The notes: generated by a model not told the origin, from the sequence alone. A stretch of DNA of 48,048 bases from Schoenoplectus triqueter (GCA_964058805.1 CAXKVV010000767.1:1-48048), one strand, 5' to 3'. Positions 34,957 through 47,200 are shown, counted from the first letter of the stretch. Program-made: numbers and translations.

Positions 34957-35470
34957 AGAGAGATATCGGCTACGGTGATTTCATAAGCATTTCGAGATGA
35001 AATATTTACGGCTCAAATTTCAAAATTCCGTGCTCGAAATTTTAATTTAAATATCTCAAAAGATTTTTCATATCATAATATTATAGATTATCAAATTTCA
35101 TCAAATTTGGAGTTAATTTACTATGCTTAATAATTTTTGAAATATGGCTCTAAAAATAATTAAAAATATCCATTTTTATAGGTCAAATATTGTTATCTTT
35201 CAAAAATCATTAAGTATAGTAAACTAATTTCCAAATGTGATGAAAATTGAGAAAATCTACAAGATTATAATGTGAATTTTTTTTAGCTAATTAAATTAGA
35301 ATTTCGGGCGCAAAATTTTAAAATTTTGAGCTATTTAAACTAATCCCATAAGATTTTCATATAAAGAATTTAATGAGTATGATAAATTCAAAATTGTAGA
35401 TGATTTGATATATACTTTTTGAGTTAAGCTCACGGAAAGTCTCTATGAGCTTAAGCTCACGGTATCTTTA
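34957..35470. mobile_element. Fold-back array element F5, chimeric
   Basis: The left end (atatcggctacggtgatttc) begins a palindromic family of its own, whose arms pair around 35150-35200. Near 35340 that right arm stops, and the sequence switches to the right arm of an F4-type element (aatcccataagattttcata onward), ending in TGAGCTTAAGCTCA (35446-35459). The left and right termini therefore do not match each other. Confidence 0.7.
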
Positions 35471-35471
35471 C

Positions 35472-35517
<46 letters not shown>
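35471..35517. repeat. (TA)n(GA)n compound microsatellite
   Basis: About 22 bases of TA repeats followed by about 24 of GA repeats, forming the junction between fold-back elements F5 and F6. Confidence 0.95.
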
Positions 35518-35913
35518 ATTAGGCTATGGTGTTTTACAAAGCACAAAAGCGTTGTGTGCTTTGCGCTCTATTTTTAATTTTAAGTCAGAAATGATCGATC
35601 CAAACCGCTCAATCTAATTTTCATATCAAAATCTATTAGTAAACTAAATTTTATATTTTTTAGAATTTATTTACTATTTTTTTGGATAGAGGGAAAACCG
35701 TTATTTTTGGATGAATCAGAATTCTCAGATCAAGTCATTTTCTCCTCATCAGAAAAAATAGCAAAAATATTCTAAAAAATATAAAATTGGGTTACTAATA
35801 GATTTTTATATTAAGATTAGATTGAATGGTTAGGATCGATTATTTCTGACTTGAAATTAAAAATAGAGCGCAAAGCATACAACGCCTCTGTGCTTTGCAA
35901 AGCACCATAGTCG

Positions 35914-35916
<3 letters not shown>
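35518..35916. mobile_element. Fold-back array element F6 (TTTGCAAA-II family, copy 1)
   Basis: A nearly complete palindrome: left ttaggctatggtgttttaca, right tgctttgcaaagcaccatag with the perfect TGCTTTGCAAAGCA at 35891-35904. The arms of about 180 bp (gatccaaaccgctcaatcta and complement) surround a short centre. Its termini resemble F3 but its arms do not. Confidence 0.85.

Positions 35917-35982
<66 letters not shown>
35917..35982. repeat. (TA)n(GA)n compound microsatellite
   Basis: About 37 bases of TA repeats then about 29 of GA repeats, the longest such tract in the window, joining F6 and F7. Confidence 0.95.
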
Positions 35983-35985
<3 letters not shown>

Positions 35986-36380
35986 AGGCTACGGTGCTTT
36001 GCAAGGTACAAAAAGTGTTGTGTATTTTGTGCTCTATTATTAATTTTAAATCAGAAATTATCGATCCAAACCGCTCAATCTAATCTCCATATCAAAATCT
36101 ATTAGTAAACTAAATTTTATATTTTTTAGAATTTATTTGCTATTTTTTTATAGGGGGAAAACCATCATTTTTGGATGAAACAGAATTCTTAGATCAAGTC
36201 ATTTTCTCCTCATAAAAAAATAGCAAAAAAATTCTAAAAAAATATAAAATTTGGTTTACTAATATATTTTGATATGGAAATTAGATTGAACAGTTCAGAT
36301 CGATTATCTCTGACTTGAAATTAAAAATAAAGCGCAAATCACACAACGCCTATGTGTTTTCCAAAGCATCATAGTCGGAC
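35983..36380. mobile_element. Fold-back array element F7 (TTTGCAAA-II family, copy 2)
   Basis: A direct relative of F6 over its full length (shared gatccaaaccgctcaatcta and caagtcattttctcctcat), with somewhat more decay at its termini (tgctttgcaaggtac; tttccaaagcatcatag). Confidence 0.85.
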
Positions 36381-36404
36381 TATATATATATATATATATA
36401 TAGA

Positions 36405-36801
36405 GTGATGCTATGGTGCTTCGCGAAGCACAAAATCTTGTGTTTCGCGTCCGTATCTCAAATTTAAAAGTTTAAACGGCTGATCCAAACCGTTGAACAT
36501 CATCTTCATATTGAAATATCCTTGGAGATCAAAATTTATATTTTTTTGAATTTTTTTGCTATTTTTTAAATGGGTACAAAGTTTACTGATCTAATGATTT
36601 CTGCACCATCCAAAACTAGCGATTTTGTACTCATCTAAAAAATAGCAAAAAAAATTAAAAAAATATAAAATTTGATGTCCAAGGATATTTTATTATGAAG
36701 ATGATGTTCAACGGTTTGGATCGGCCGTTTAAACTTTTAAATTTGAGATACGGACGCGAAGCATAAAAAATTTTATACTTCGCGAAGCACCATAGCATAA
36801 C
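36405..36801. mobile_element. Fold-back array element F8 (TTCGCGAA family)
   Basis: A palindromic element with left GCTATGGTGCTTCGCGAAGC and right end the near-perfect complement. The 16-bp palindrome GTGCTTCGCGAAGCAC is at 36416-36431. The arms include tctcaaatttaaaagtttaa on both sides. Left flank TA tract, right flank CT/TA tract. Confidence 0.85.
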
Positions 36802-36828
36802 TCTCTCTCTCTATATATATATATAATA

Positions 36829-38939
36829 TATTATTCGTGCGTTGCAACATATTTCAAGTAAAAACAGAAAATACAATAGATTAAAATCTATCATTAAGAG
36901 ATAACCTTAGAAACATAACATTTTGATATTAAATCAATTTAAGTTAACATGAATTCAAGAGAAACAAATATTAAAAAAAAATCAAGAGATTTCATTGAGG
37001 CGGTGGTGTTGCCTCTTTGCAATCGGATCTTCAACGTGAACATCGAGGGACTGCTCATCTCTCGAAGCGGATCTCTGAAAGAGGAGAGGCAAAGGGACAA
37101 AGTGGGAGAGAGAGGTACGAAACAAAGAGGTAGTCAAAGGCGGAGAGATGGAGAGACGAACAGGCGGAGGGGTGGATATTCTCCGGAGAGAATTTTTGAG
37201 TTTTCAAAACTTAATTATAATAATTCATTTTAATTATAATGACTGTATGAAAGTTTAAATATGAATTTTGATGTACAGAAAATTTATTATTATTAAATTA
37301 AAATATTTCTAATTAAACAAATAAAATCGAAAGCACTATATCTGAACAGAGTTTTTTTTTTGCTCTATGTCGCCTCAGGGCGGAGAGAAGGGGATTAGAG
37401 CAATATCTATTCAGGATTTGAGGGTGCCGATAAGAAGAAATTCAGTGATGATTTCAATGTATCACTTTGCGTAACAATCACGAAAGAAATTGAATAAAGA
37501 CTTCAACACGCTGCATATTGAAACGCTGCCTCACAAGATCTATTTAATTATCCGAGGACTCATTTTTAATTGAAAATGGATTTGAGCTATTTTTTAAAAA
37601 ATAGAAAATAAAAAAATCACATTTTTTAGTATAATTGATAAAAAAAAAATCATCCACTAGTATGGTCAGAATTTTTTTTCAAGCAATCAAATTTGGCCAT
37701 TTTTTTCAGGCCATCTCCATAACCCTCAATTTCATCGAACCAACCATCGAAAATTCAGTTTTGGATTAGTTATAATTTTCTTTTCGGACCATCTCTTTTC
37801 CATTTTTTAAATGTTCTTAAAGAAATAAAATTAATTTTATAATTATTATTTGAATAATTATAAAAAAATAAATAATCTAACAACTTAAAAGATAGTTCAT
37901 AGAATGACCTCCAAAAAAAATTATGAGTTAAATTTTCATAAATACAAAATAAAATTTACAAAGTAAACTCTAGTGTTTCTTTAAAAAAAATTTATCAAAA
38001 ATGGCACGATTCCCCTCTACCTTGGCACGACACTACGACTCCTACTAGCATAGTAACAAATCCAAAATTCATGAATTATTCGGCGAGGTCAAAATTTCAC
38101 GTTTCGGATATAATATGGATATAATTCGAGAATAGTTCATTTCACATAATATAAATAAAATATATATTATAATGTTAAAATTTTAAAATATATTAACACT
38201 ATTAAATTCCAATTAAAATAATATATAATATATATTTATATAGAATAATTCACAATAAAACGTTTTTTTTAACAAAAAATGCATTATATATTAAATCGAT
38301 GAATTATTCATGAAACATCTGGCTACAAGTAAAAAAATAAATTATTCGCGAATAATTCACGTACCTTGTGACTATAGGCGTCGGGATGGCAATTAATAAT
38401 TTTATTGCCGGAATGCTTATCTGTACTATATTGTAAAGAGTGTATGTAATGAATTTGTCTATTAATGTTCAACTTTTCAGCCTTTTATTACTAATTGACA
38501 TGCCCTTAATCGAATGATGTGGATCAATATTTTTTAAAACTAACGGTTTAAATTTAATCGATGTCATTTTTCTTTTTCTTTTATTTTATTTTATATTTTT
38601 TATCATGCATTAATAGGAGGTCTAAAAAGATTATTCATCAAATAATTAATAATCAACTATTTTTAATTTTAAAAAACTATCTACTATATTATTTTATTTA
38701 AAAATATATTATATTTTATTAAATAATAAATTATTTTTTTATAAATTTAAGAGTTTTTATAATTGATTTAGCCATAAATTATATCTAAGTAAAATATATT
38801 ATTTACTTATAATAAAATTAGTGTAAGATATAAATGCTTTTAAAATTAAAAGGTCCGGTTCCTGCTAGTGTTTGTAATTTTCCATTCACGAGGCTATTTG
38901 AGTATTTTCTATTTTTAATTATTTAATAAAAGTTGGCAA
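36829..38939. other. Intergenic DNA, no supported gene
   Basis: Starts with ttattcgtgcgttgcaacat, which resembles the reversed 3' end of a Helitron. A less AT-rich stretch at 36990-37200 has a 94-codon frame of low-complexity Arg/Glu/Gly sequence that I do not believe is a gene. Around 38060-38370 an imperfect pair (catgaattattcggcgagg; attattcgcgaataattcac) hints at another decayed inverted repeat. Confidence 0.45.
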
Positions 38940-40690
38940 ATAATAGAAACAGCCAAAATCAGGAAACGTTTTTCTTGGCTGGATCAGATTCTTCTTAAGG
39001 TAAATATTATTTCGTTTGTTAGGTTACTATATGTTGGCCCAAGAAATATGGTGGGGTGTGCTCAATTTAGAATATATGAATACGACGTTTCTTTGTAAAC
39101 TAGCTATATACCTGCACGTTGTAGCATACTCTTTTATTTAAACATTAAAATATTATAAAATAAAAAAATTCACATTTATCTATAATTAAATTATAAATTC
39201 ATCAAATTATAGAGAAAACTTATAATAAAGACTATATTTAATATTGGATGAGATTTTTGCACAATATGAGTTAATGATTCATGATTTTTATGGTAAGAAA
39301 AGTAAATTATTCTAACATATATTATCACCATTAATTCCTTACCAAATATGCACAAGGTTGCTAAATAAAAATAATAATATTATGGAAATAATAGTATATA
39401 TGGGAAAGAAATGGAGAGAAAAAGGGGATCAATGGACGTGATCACATATGTTCGATCAACCAAAAATAAATATAATCCGTCTAATTGAGTGATAAAATGG
39501 GTATAATAAAAAAATATCATGACAAAAAATGGACCCTCAAATTCTTTAATACTTTATATAATAGTATAGATGATATAGAAAGTGTACATATATCAATAAC
39601 AAAGGTTTATGACAATCTCTTATTGCATTCAAATACTCTAACATTTCTTCTTCTCATGCTTCTATTTTTTGGCAAGCAGTTACTTTTGTTTCTCATTTTT
39701 TTTTACTTTTAGGTGCTAAAAGACTTGTTGTTGGGAATGAGAATTTCATTAACTTTTAGTTAACAATTTATATAATGACTACTTGTTATCCATATAATTT
39801 CCTTTGGTATATTCGAAAGCCAAATATGTTCGTTCTTCTCTTAGTGAGGTTTGGAATGGAGGTCAAATTAAACTCAATATTACTAGGGGACTGTATTGCT
39901 ATGCGGCATGAAAAGTCCCAAACTATTTTCATTCTTCAGAATTTACATTTTAATCAACGTGATAATTTGGCTGTGTGGGTGTGGAAACCTACAGGTCTTT
40001 ACACTATTAAATCCTTATACACTTTTTTATGTTTTGATGGGGTTAAAACTTGTTTATCTAAGTCCATTTAATCACTTAAGACTTGTAGACTAAGAACCAA
40101 AGATAAACTCTATAAGCCCAATTGGATAGGTGATGTTTCTCGTGTTTTTTGTTAGCACTCAAATCTGTGGATCATTTGTTTTTCAAATGTCCTTTCATTA
40201 TTGATCTTTGGGGGGGCAGATTATTTCTACTCATCCCCAAAGAGGGTTATTAAATACTAATTTTTTACTTGAATTTTGAAATTCTTGTTTATCATTGAAT
40301 AATTTTCACTATTGGGATACCTTTATTAGTAGCTATAGTGTGGATGTTCTAGTTGGAACGTAATAAGAGGGTGTTTAAATCATCTCATTAATTTTGGACT
40401 GCTAACATTTATTTTTTTGCTTTGCATCTCTTTAAATTTTGGAGAGGGTCATCTAGTGAACTTGAGCATGTCATTACCAAGGGCATGGATCAGCTGGTCC
40501 CTCTTCAGAGGGTGGGGTGCGCCTTGCACTTATGTTGGATGATTATGAGGATTTATTAGATTATTGATTTGTATGAGGTTTTAGAAGTTATTAGCACTAG
40601 CTTTGTGAGTTTGTTTTGGGGATTTTTTATTTGTGTAATATTTATTTACTTAATGTTGGCTTCTGTGTAAGTCTTAATAAAGGGTATGTG
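38940..40690 (+). pseudogene. Decayed LINE (non-LTR retrotransposon) reverse-transcriptase 3' part, split by a Helitron
   Basis: Broken reading frames match the C-terminal half of plant LINE ORF2. WPKKYGG then, one frame over, LNLEYMNTTFLCK lie before the Helitron. After it come IFWQAV, a GAKRLVVGNENFINF-like stretch, VWVWKPTGLYTIKSLY (near 39970-40020), TKDKLYKPNW, SVDHLFFKCPF (near 40160-40195) and WLERNKRVF (near 40350-40380). The GLYTIKSLY and SVDHLFFKC words are hallmarks of the zinc-binding domain after the reverse transcriptase. Several stops and frameshifts show it is dead, and the 5' part, including the polymerase core, is missing. Confidence 0.8.
39100..39570 (-). mobile_element. 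Non-autonomous Helitron, copy 3, nested in the LINE
   Basis: On the minus strand it starts TCTATACTATTATATAAAGT and ends GCTATATAGCTAG-like at 39100-39103, flanked by A and T. It matches copies 1 and 2 throughout. It interrupts the LINE just after the FLCK codons. Confidence 0.85.
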
Positions 40691-40701
40691 TCCTTCCTAT
40701 G

Positions 40702-40753
40702 TTAGTTATGTCTCATAATTTTAAATATTAGTTATGTCTCATAATTATAAATA
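40702..40753. repeat. 26-bp tandem duplication at the LINE 3' end
   Basis: ttagttatgtctcataattt with its tail is repeated twice with period 26 (40702-40727, 40728-40753). Short terminal repeats are common at LINE 3' ends. Confidence 0.75.
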
Positions 40754-40883
40754 TTATGATAATTTATTATTTTCATAAATAAATGAAAGCCGGCACCACA
40801 TGCCTTTTCTTTTCAAAAAAATAAAAGCAGCCAAGAAGGCGAAACTTCCTTTCATAATTTCCAAAATAGACTATTCTAGCCTC

Positions 40884-40891
40884 TAGGGTTT
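40884..40891 (-). promoter_or_regulatory. Telo-box upstream of RPC5
   Basis: TAGGGTTT (AAACCCTA on the minus strand) lies 313 bp before the RPC5 ATG, where the sequence turns GC-rich. Telo-boxes are over-represented in promoters of plant translation and ribosome-biogenesis genes, which fits a Pol III subunit. Position-based inference. Confidence 0.45.
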
Positions 40892-41203
40892 AAGTTCATA
40901 ATACCGGCGAAGAAAGAACAGTTACCGCGCGCCGAAACGTTCTTACACCGGATCGGAACGAATTCTCTCCAGTCAAACGCCAAAGAGAATCCTCCATTTC
41001 ATCATTCGCGTAATTGCTCCGACAAAGCTACATATATATCTCAGGCGGTGCTGCGGGGGCAAGAACGGGGAAGACGAACAATTCTTTCGCGCTTTCACTT
41101 TCTCCAAATTCTTTTTGCTCTGAAATCTTTCAGATCAAATTCTTGAAATTTTCTCTCTCACGAGAGGGGAAATAACTCGCTGTTGAGTTCCTCGAGTTTT
41201 ACC

Positions 41204-44200
41204 ATGGCCGATAACATGGACCTCGACGCGGCCATGGCGGCGCTCGACTTTCCTTCTTCCAATACTTCTACATCCTCCACCAAAACCTCCATTTTTAAAC
41301 CCAAACTCAAAGGCGCTGACACTGCTCCTGTCAAAACCACCGTTAAACCTAAAATAGAGCCTAAGGATGCTATTCCAACCTCTTCTGTTTCTACGGCTTC
41401 TTCTCAGGTTACTCACCCTAAAATAGAGCCCGACACCAATCCTAACGTAGAGGCGAATGCTGCAGTAGAGGAAGAGGATGAGGTTGAGAGGGAGATCGAT
41501 GTGTTCTTGTCCCCGTTTCCTCTTGATGAAAATGAAACTGAGGTAATCAAGTACAGATATAACTTTGATCTGATGCCATGTCAGATTATGAATCCAGAAT
41601 TTTTCATTGCCAAGTATATATATTTTCTCAAGAGAACAAAAGGCATTCTTGAAGTACATATTATCTGTCAGACTTAAACCTAAATTAATCAAGTAATTGT
41701 AAAATGAAATGATAATTAAAACAACATTTATGCTGCTCAAATTTATGGCATTTCTTAATATTTCGAGGACAAAAGTTTTGCAGTTGCAATGTGAATTTCC
41801 TCTATAGAATTTGTCATGGCTTGAATCAAATGTCAAAATTGTTCAAAAGGGATTCATCTTGCATTCTTTTTCTTACAGATGATTCCTCTTGCAGATCTAT
41901 GTCATGCAATATCCACATAGACCAAATTGGCAGACTTATGAGATGGAGAAAAGGTGCATAGAGGTAAACTTATATATACATGTGTTTTTGTACTTTTGAA
42001 ATTAATGTGTTGTGTGCTTGATAAAAAAATTTCAAAATTAATGTGATTGAGCTTAATTAAAAACTTTAAATATGATAGGTGCGAATGATGCCTAAATGTA
42101 AAAAAATGGAAGTTGACCTCCGTATAGACGACGATCATCGAACTTTTGATGCTGACCTGGCGAGGACTTTGGGAATTAACAAGCAGGTAATTGCTTTTTT
42201 TCTCTGATATAGCTAGATGTATCAACATGTGTCCTGACATGCCATTCATAATTTGGTCTCTTTTTCCCCCCTAAATTAGAGCACACACTTGCCATACTTA
42301 CTGTAATAACAACAGACAATAACATCAATTAATGGACTTCAATTCAATCAGTATACAAGTGTTAAATTTATCAAAATATTGACCAAAATGTATCTTAGAA
42401 GCGGGAAATGACAACATGACTTGTCCATCAAACCATGGTTCCCAGTTACTAAGAATCATTTTATTTTCTTGATTTTGGTTAAAATTGTATTTATTTCAGT
42501 GGAAAAAGAAAAATATCTCTTTTGGTTCAAGGCATTAGCTTTTTTTTTTATATTTGATGGAATATTCTTTATCCTGTTATGAATATTGAAAATACGAGAA
42601 ATTTTGGCTCACTTGAATTATTGTAAAATGTGGGGATTGTTTTGCGGAAGGTGATTATCAATATCTGCTGACATTATTTCATTTGTTGTTACAGACCCTA
42701 AGGTCCCTAGTGGTACCATCTGCAACAGACTATGCTGTTGGTATCTTGAGAAATAACCAGGCAAGTTATTTATCTTTTGCATTTTACTAGACTCTCTCTT
42801 TTATTAGGCATTGTCTGCACTGGCTTTGCATTTTTTTAATGGACTTTCTCTAATTACTGTTTTTTTTATATATTTTACAGTTACACTTGAACCCAATTAA
42901 TGGAATCGTGCAACTGCGGCCAGTAATAATGACTGATCAGCAAAAGAGAAAGCGTACTATAGACCAAATGGATCCAGAGAAAAATGTACAGGACACAACG
43001 CCTTCTACTAGTAAGATGGTCAGTTCATCTTAAACTATAAATCCTTCACATGAGAGATTTCAGAGCTCATTATGTTACCATACTGTTGTTTCAATTTCGA
43101 GGTTCAGAGTAGTGCAATTAGTTCTCAATTTATGATAAATTGAAAAATCGAATAGCCAAAGTTACAATGTTCACTTCCGCCTGGAAGATTTAAGAGAGAG
43201 AATAATGAAAAATTACAACTAGGTCCTTGCTTCTTTTATAATCTCATTTTCTTTTATTTTACTCTCGACAGTTTATTTATTCATTTGGTAGTGCTACTGT
43301 TAGGGTAGTTCTAGATTATATTATTGGCCCTGAAAAACATCTTTATTATTCTGAACAGTAGAAATTTGCTAGTTATATGTAGTATTGGAGTTCTTTTTTC
43401 TTCAGAAATTTACTGTTTTCGTATTTCTATTCCAAGATTTTAACTGACTAACATCTGGATAGGCAAAGACAGAACCAGTGGATTCAATACAAACTGAAGA
43501 TGAGGATGAGGTGAAGTTGAATCAGACTCCAGTTTTTTTGTCAACACATCTCTTATTTATATTTACAAAGTTTCTAGTTGACTTGAAGCTGGTCTGATTT
43601 TTTATTTTATGGTTGCAAACAATTGCTAAGAAGCTCCGTATAGATATTATGAAACGAACTTCATTTGGTGGGTGAAATATAATTGAAACTTCAATAAGGA
43701 ATTTATATTTCCTCAAGTTTGATCCGAGAGTTTAGAATTTAAAGGTAATTTACCATAATTGCAATATCTTGTTGCATCTTATGTTAAATATGAGTTTGTC
43801 CTTTTAAATAACGTGAACATGCAGTCATGGGTCCAGCTTGAGTTTCTTCCAGAAAGTGGCATACGTTCAGAAGAATATCAAGAGAAGATGGTTACAAATG
43901 AGCACAGGAAAATATTTTTCACAATGACACAGTAAGATATTTTTTATTTTCTGTATTTTATATTTTATTATCGAGACTTCAATACCTTCTATGCATTTCC
44001 TTCTTTTACATGAAGAATAGTCCTTTTAGTTCAGTTTTTTTTCATATAATTATCCTGTAACTGTAGGTCAGATTATATGGGAGCACTATGCCCTGGAGAA
44101 TCAATTAATCACAACAGAGAAACAAAAGAAGCTATTATCAGGTTGATTCCATATACAATTCATTCTTTTCTTTCCAATGTAAATTATTTTGATTTTGTTC

Positions 44201-47200
44201 ATGGCAACTAACAAATTAGTTTTTGCGTGGTGTTGGCACAGGGAATTCGAAAGTCTACCCTTGGAAGAGCGACTAAAGAAGTGGTTTATTGAGGTCTGAG
44301 TTGGATTATGTTTTTTCTGTCCTTTTTTTTGCTTAAAACTGAAATATTGCTAACCTACCAGTATGCCATAGGCTTCTAACTTGATTTATGCGTCTCTGAT
44401 CAAGTTATTCAATATGGGCAGCTAATTTGAAATATCAGCTCAAAGCACTAATATTATGGTGTAAATGGAACTTATAAATATCAGTACACAGCAGTAATAG
44501 TATGGGTGTAAAAGGAACCTATCACTATCCGTAGCCATAATTGCATCTTGTTCATCAATGTGCATATGGAATTATGGATAACAAATTTTCCCAAGTCCTG
44601 ATGCTTAGGTCATTCTTAATCAAACCTCAATTGATTAAATATTTTTCTTGATCAATGTTTTTTTGTGCAATTCTGCCTCGGTGAAGGTTCAATTTAACCT
44701 CTGTCAATTGAGTTCCTTCATTTAAACTGAATGCAGGTTTCCCAGTTGAACCGATTTGACTTCATTGAGACTCTTTTGGCTCCTGCTGAACCTGTGGAAG
44801 AGATTTTGAAGCAAGTTCAGATGCTAGCAGATTTAGTACATGGAGTATGGGTCACCAAAACCTCTCTACTTTATGAGGGATACGAGGCCACTGTAAGGGA
44901 CTACATTCTCTTGCAGTTCTTTAAAGGCGACTCAATCCCTCGCGAGAGGTTAAGAGCCAATCTTGGCCGAGATGTTCTTGGAAATAAAGTGCTGAGACCC
45001 CTCCTTCAAAATTTGATTTTTTCAAAGCCAAAAGAAGACAAAGTCAAATTTAAGGGCTCGCCTGACCCCACATTCAGTAAAAGGTACTGTAAATAATATT
45101 TATAGAGATTGATCTGTTGTTTTTTTTAGTCTTGTTGTCCTTGTTTTGTTGCTATTGTTGTCTTTGTTGTTCCTCTTTGTTACTTTTTAATACTATGTAC
45201 CGATGCCAATGCCTACCAGTCTTTGTCTGTTTTTCATCTGGGTCAGTAGGTAATTACATAAAACATGACCAAGTTTAGAAGTTTTAATTTAACTTATGTG
45301 GAAGTCTAAAGAAGACTATTAGTTAATTCAATGGTATTACTCAAGAAAGAACTAAGACCAAGAAATTATGCAATGCATTTCACAAATTTTGGACCTATGT
45401 GCTTGGTTGATAAATGATCCAGCAAGGATTTTGTTATCCAACTTGGGTGAAACTGGTATTGTATAGTCAGCAAGTTGCACTCAAAACTTGCATTAATAGG
45501 TATTGATTTTATTACTTTTTACTCTAAACAGGCACAAGGAAGTTGCAAAATTGCAGGCAGAAGCATGGTTAGCTCGAGAGGAGAGCATCATGGACAGGGT
45601 AAGGGAACTCAATAAAATTGGTGTTTCAGGTACTAAAAGATTTGTCGTCTTGAAGGAGGATAAAGAGAAGAAGGTAGCTGAGAACCATCCTGGGAGTGGT
45701 AGTGATGGGCCTTGCATTACAGGAAACAAACCAGTTTCTGTGCCTGAAACCCGAAAGCATCTGTGCGAGGCACTTGCCAAAATATTCGAGGAGCATAAAG
45801 TGCGAAAGTATGCATCTATTGTGTAAAATTTAAATTTACCACCAGCTTATAGAAAGTTTATATTTAAAATATCCTTGAATTATGTTTTTGCTTTTCACTA
45901 TTTTACAATTTACTGGAAGCATTGAAATTCAAGATTAATAAGTTGCAGTACTTCACTGAAATTTGGTAAGGTTGCAGCTGACTTTGACGGTTTTGAGGCT
46001 GACTTTTAAGAGGGGGGGGTTAAAATTAGCAGTTAATGAACAATATTTAATTCTGCATACAAAATAAATAAACTTATTTTAAATTAGTGGAATTCTGCAT
46101 ACCAAATAGATACACTTATTTTTAAATGTTGGTTTGACATCATTCTTATTCAGAAGTGACATTGATTATGACTTCTTTGAAATTGGATTTTGCACTTGTC
46201 CGATGTTAATTTAAATAAGAACAACATATACTATAGTTTTGCTATTTCTTTCTAGATATTATTTCAAACTTATTTAATGAAAGCCAGGTCTTAAATTGCC
46301 TGTGTTTATTCTGTAGTTCAAGCTAATAAGCTAATAAAAAATTTTGGCATTACATTTGAATTAAAGAACATAGATACAGAATAGGGGGTTTTGGGGGGGG
46401 GGGGGGGGTTTAAACACAATTTTGGGAAAAAGTGGATAATACATAAAAAAGACTCAGTTGTTTCTTGTTTTTCTGATCAGAATTTTTTTCTTTTTCAATA
46501 AGGGCAGAACATGTCATTTAAATATATGTTGTCACCTGCACTGTTGATGATGATCTTTTCGTCTTTCAAAAAAAATTCTCAAGTTTTGTTTTCTGTCGAT
46601 TTTCTTTTATATTTTTTTGTTTTTTTTTTCAGGATGAGGTCTGTGGTTAGGGACTTGCGGGAACTGGCAAAACGACTTTCTGCTTTACCTAAAAGCAGTG
46701 AGAAAAATAAGAATCTTATAGAAGGGGCATTATATGGTGCGTCTGCTGCTCCAACTGAGCTACAGAGTGTTGTTAATCAAATTGCTATTCATGTCCACGG
46801 TGTCTATGTGTTGAGGCCTCCTCAAAGAGTTCACCTCAGGTTAGATAAGCTTAGGCTTGTTCCTTTTAACTTCTTCATGTTTCACTGAGGATATATTTTA
46901 GCATTTTTATCATATCAACTAATCTACTGAGCAATGCGGTTAATGGTGTTTATGGTTGGGAACTTTTGTTAGTACTCATCTGTAACAGCATGGTAATTGG
47001 GCCTGTAGCATTATGGTACTCCAGTCCTGTCTGAAAGTCTACATTAACACAAGCAGAGGGAAAAGAAGAACTGTGGAATTATGGTATCAGTCAGGATGGA
47101 AGGGAACCAAATCTGGGGTTGATATCATCGGTGCAAATAAGTTTATGCTGATATGGTGTAGTCTAAACATATGGATATTGCATTTAAATGTACTTGTGTA

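Noticed and set aside
34146..36801. Hairpin arms considered as miRNA precursors
   Set aside because: The arms pair over about 180 bp nearly uniformly, as expected of MITE palindromes. No mature-miRNA-like duplex stands out without small-RNA data.
36949..37233. 94-codon Arg/Glu/Gly-rich frame
   Set aside because: Low complexity, no splice or promoter context and no recognisable family. It lies in transposon-rich DNA.
41135..41836. 233-codon minus-strand frame across RPC5 exon 1
   Set aside because: It is antisense to a well-supported RPC5 exon and has Arg/Gly/Ser low complexity with no recognisable domain.
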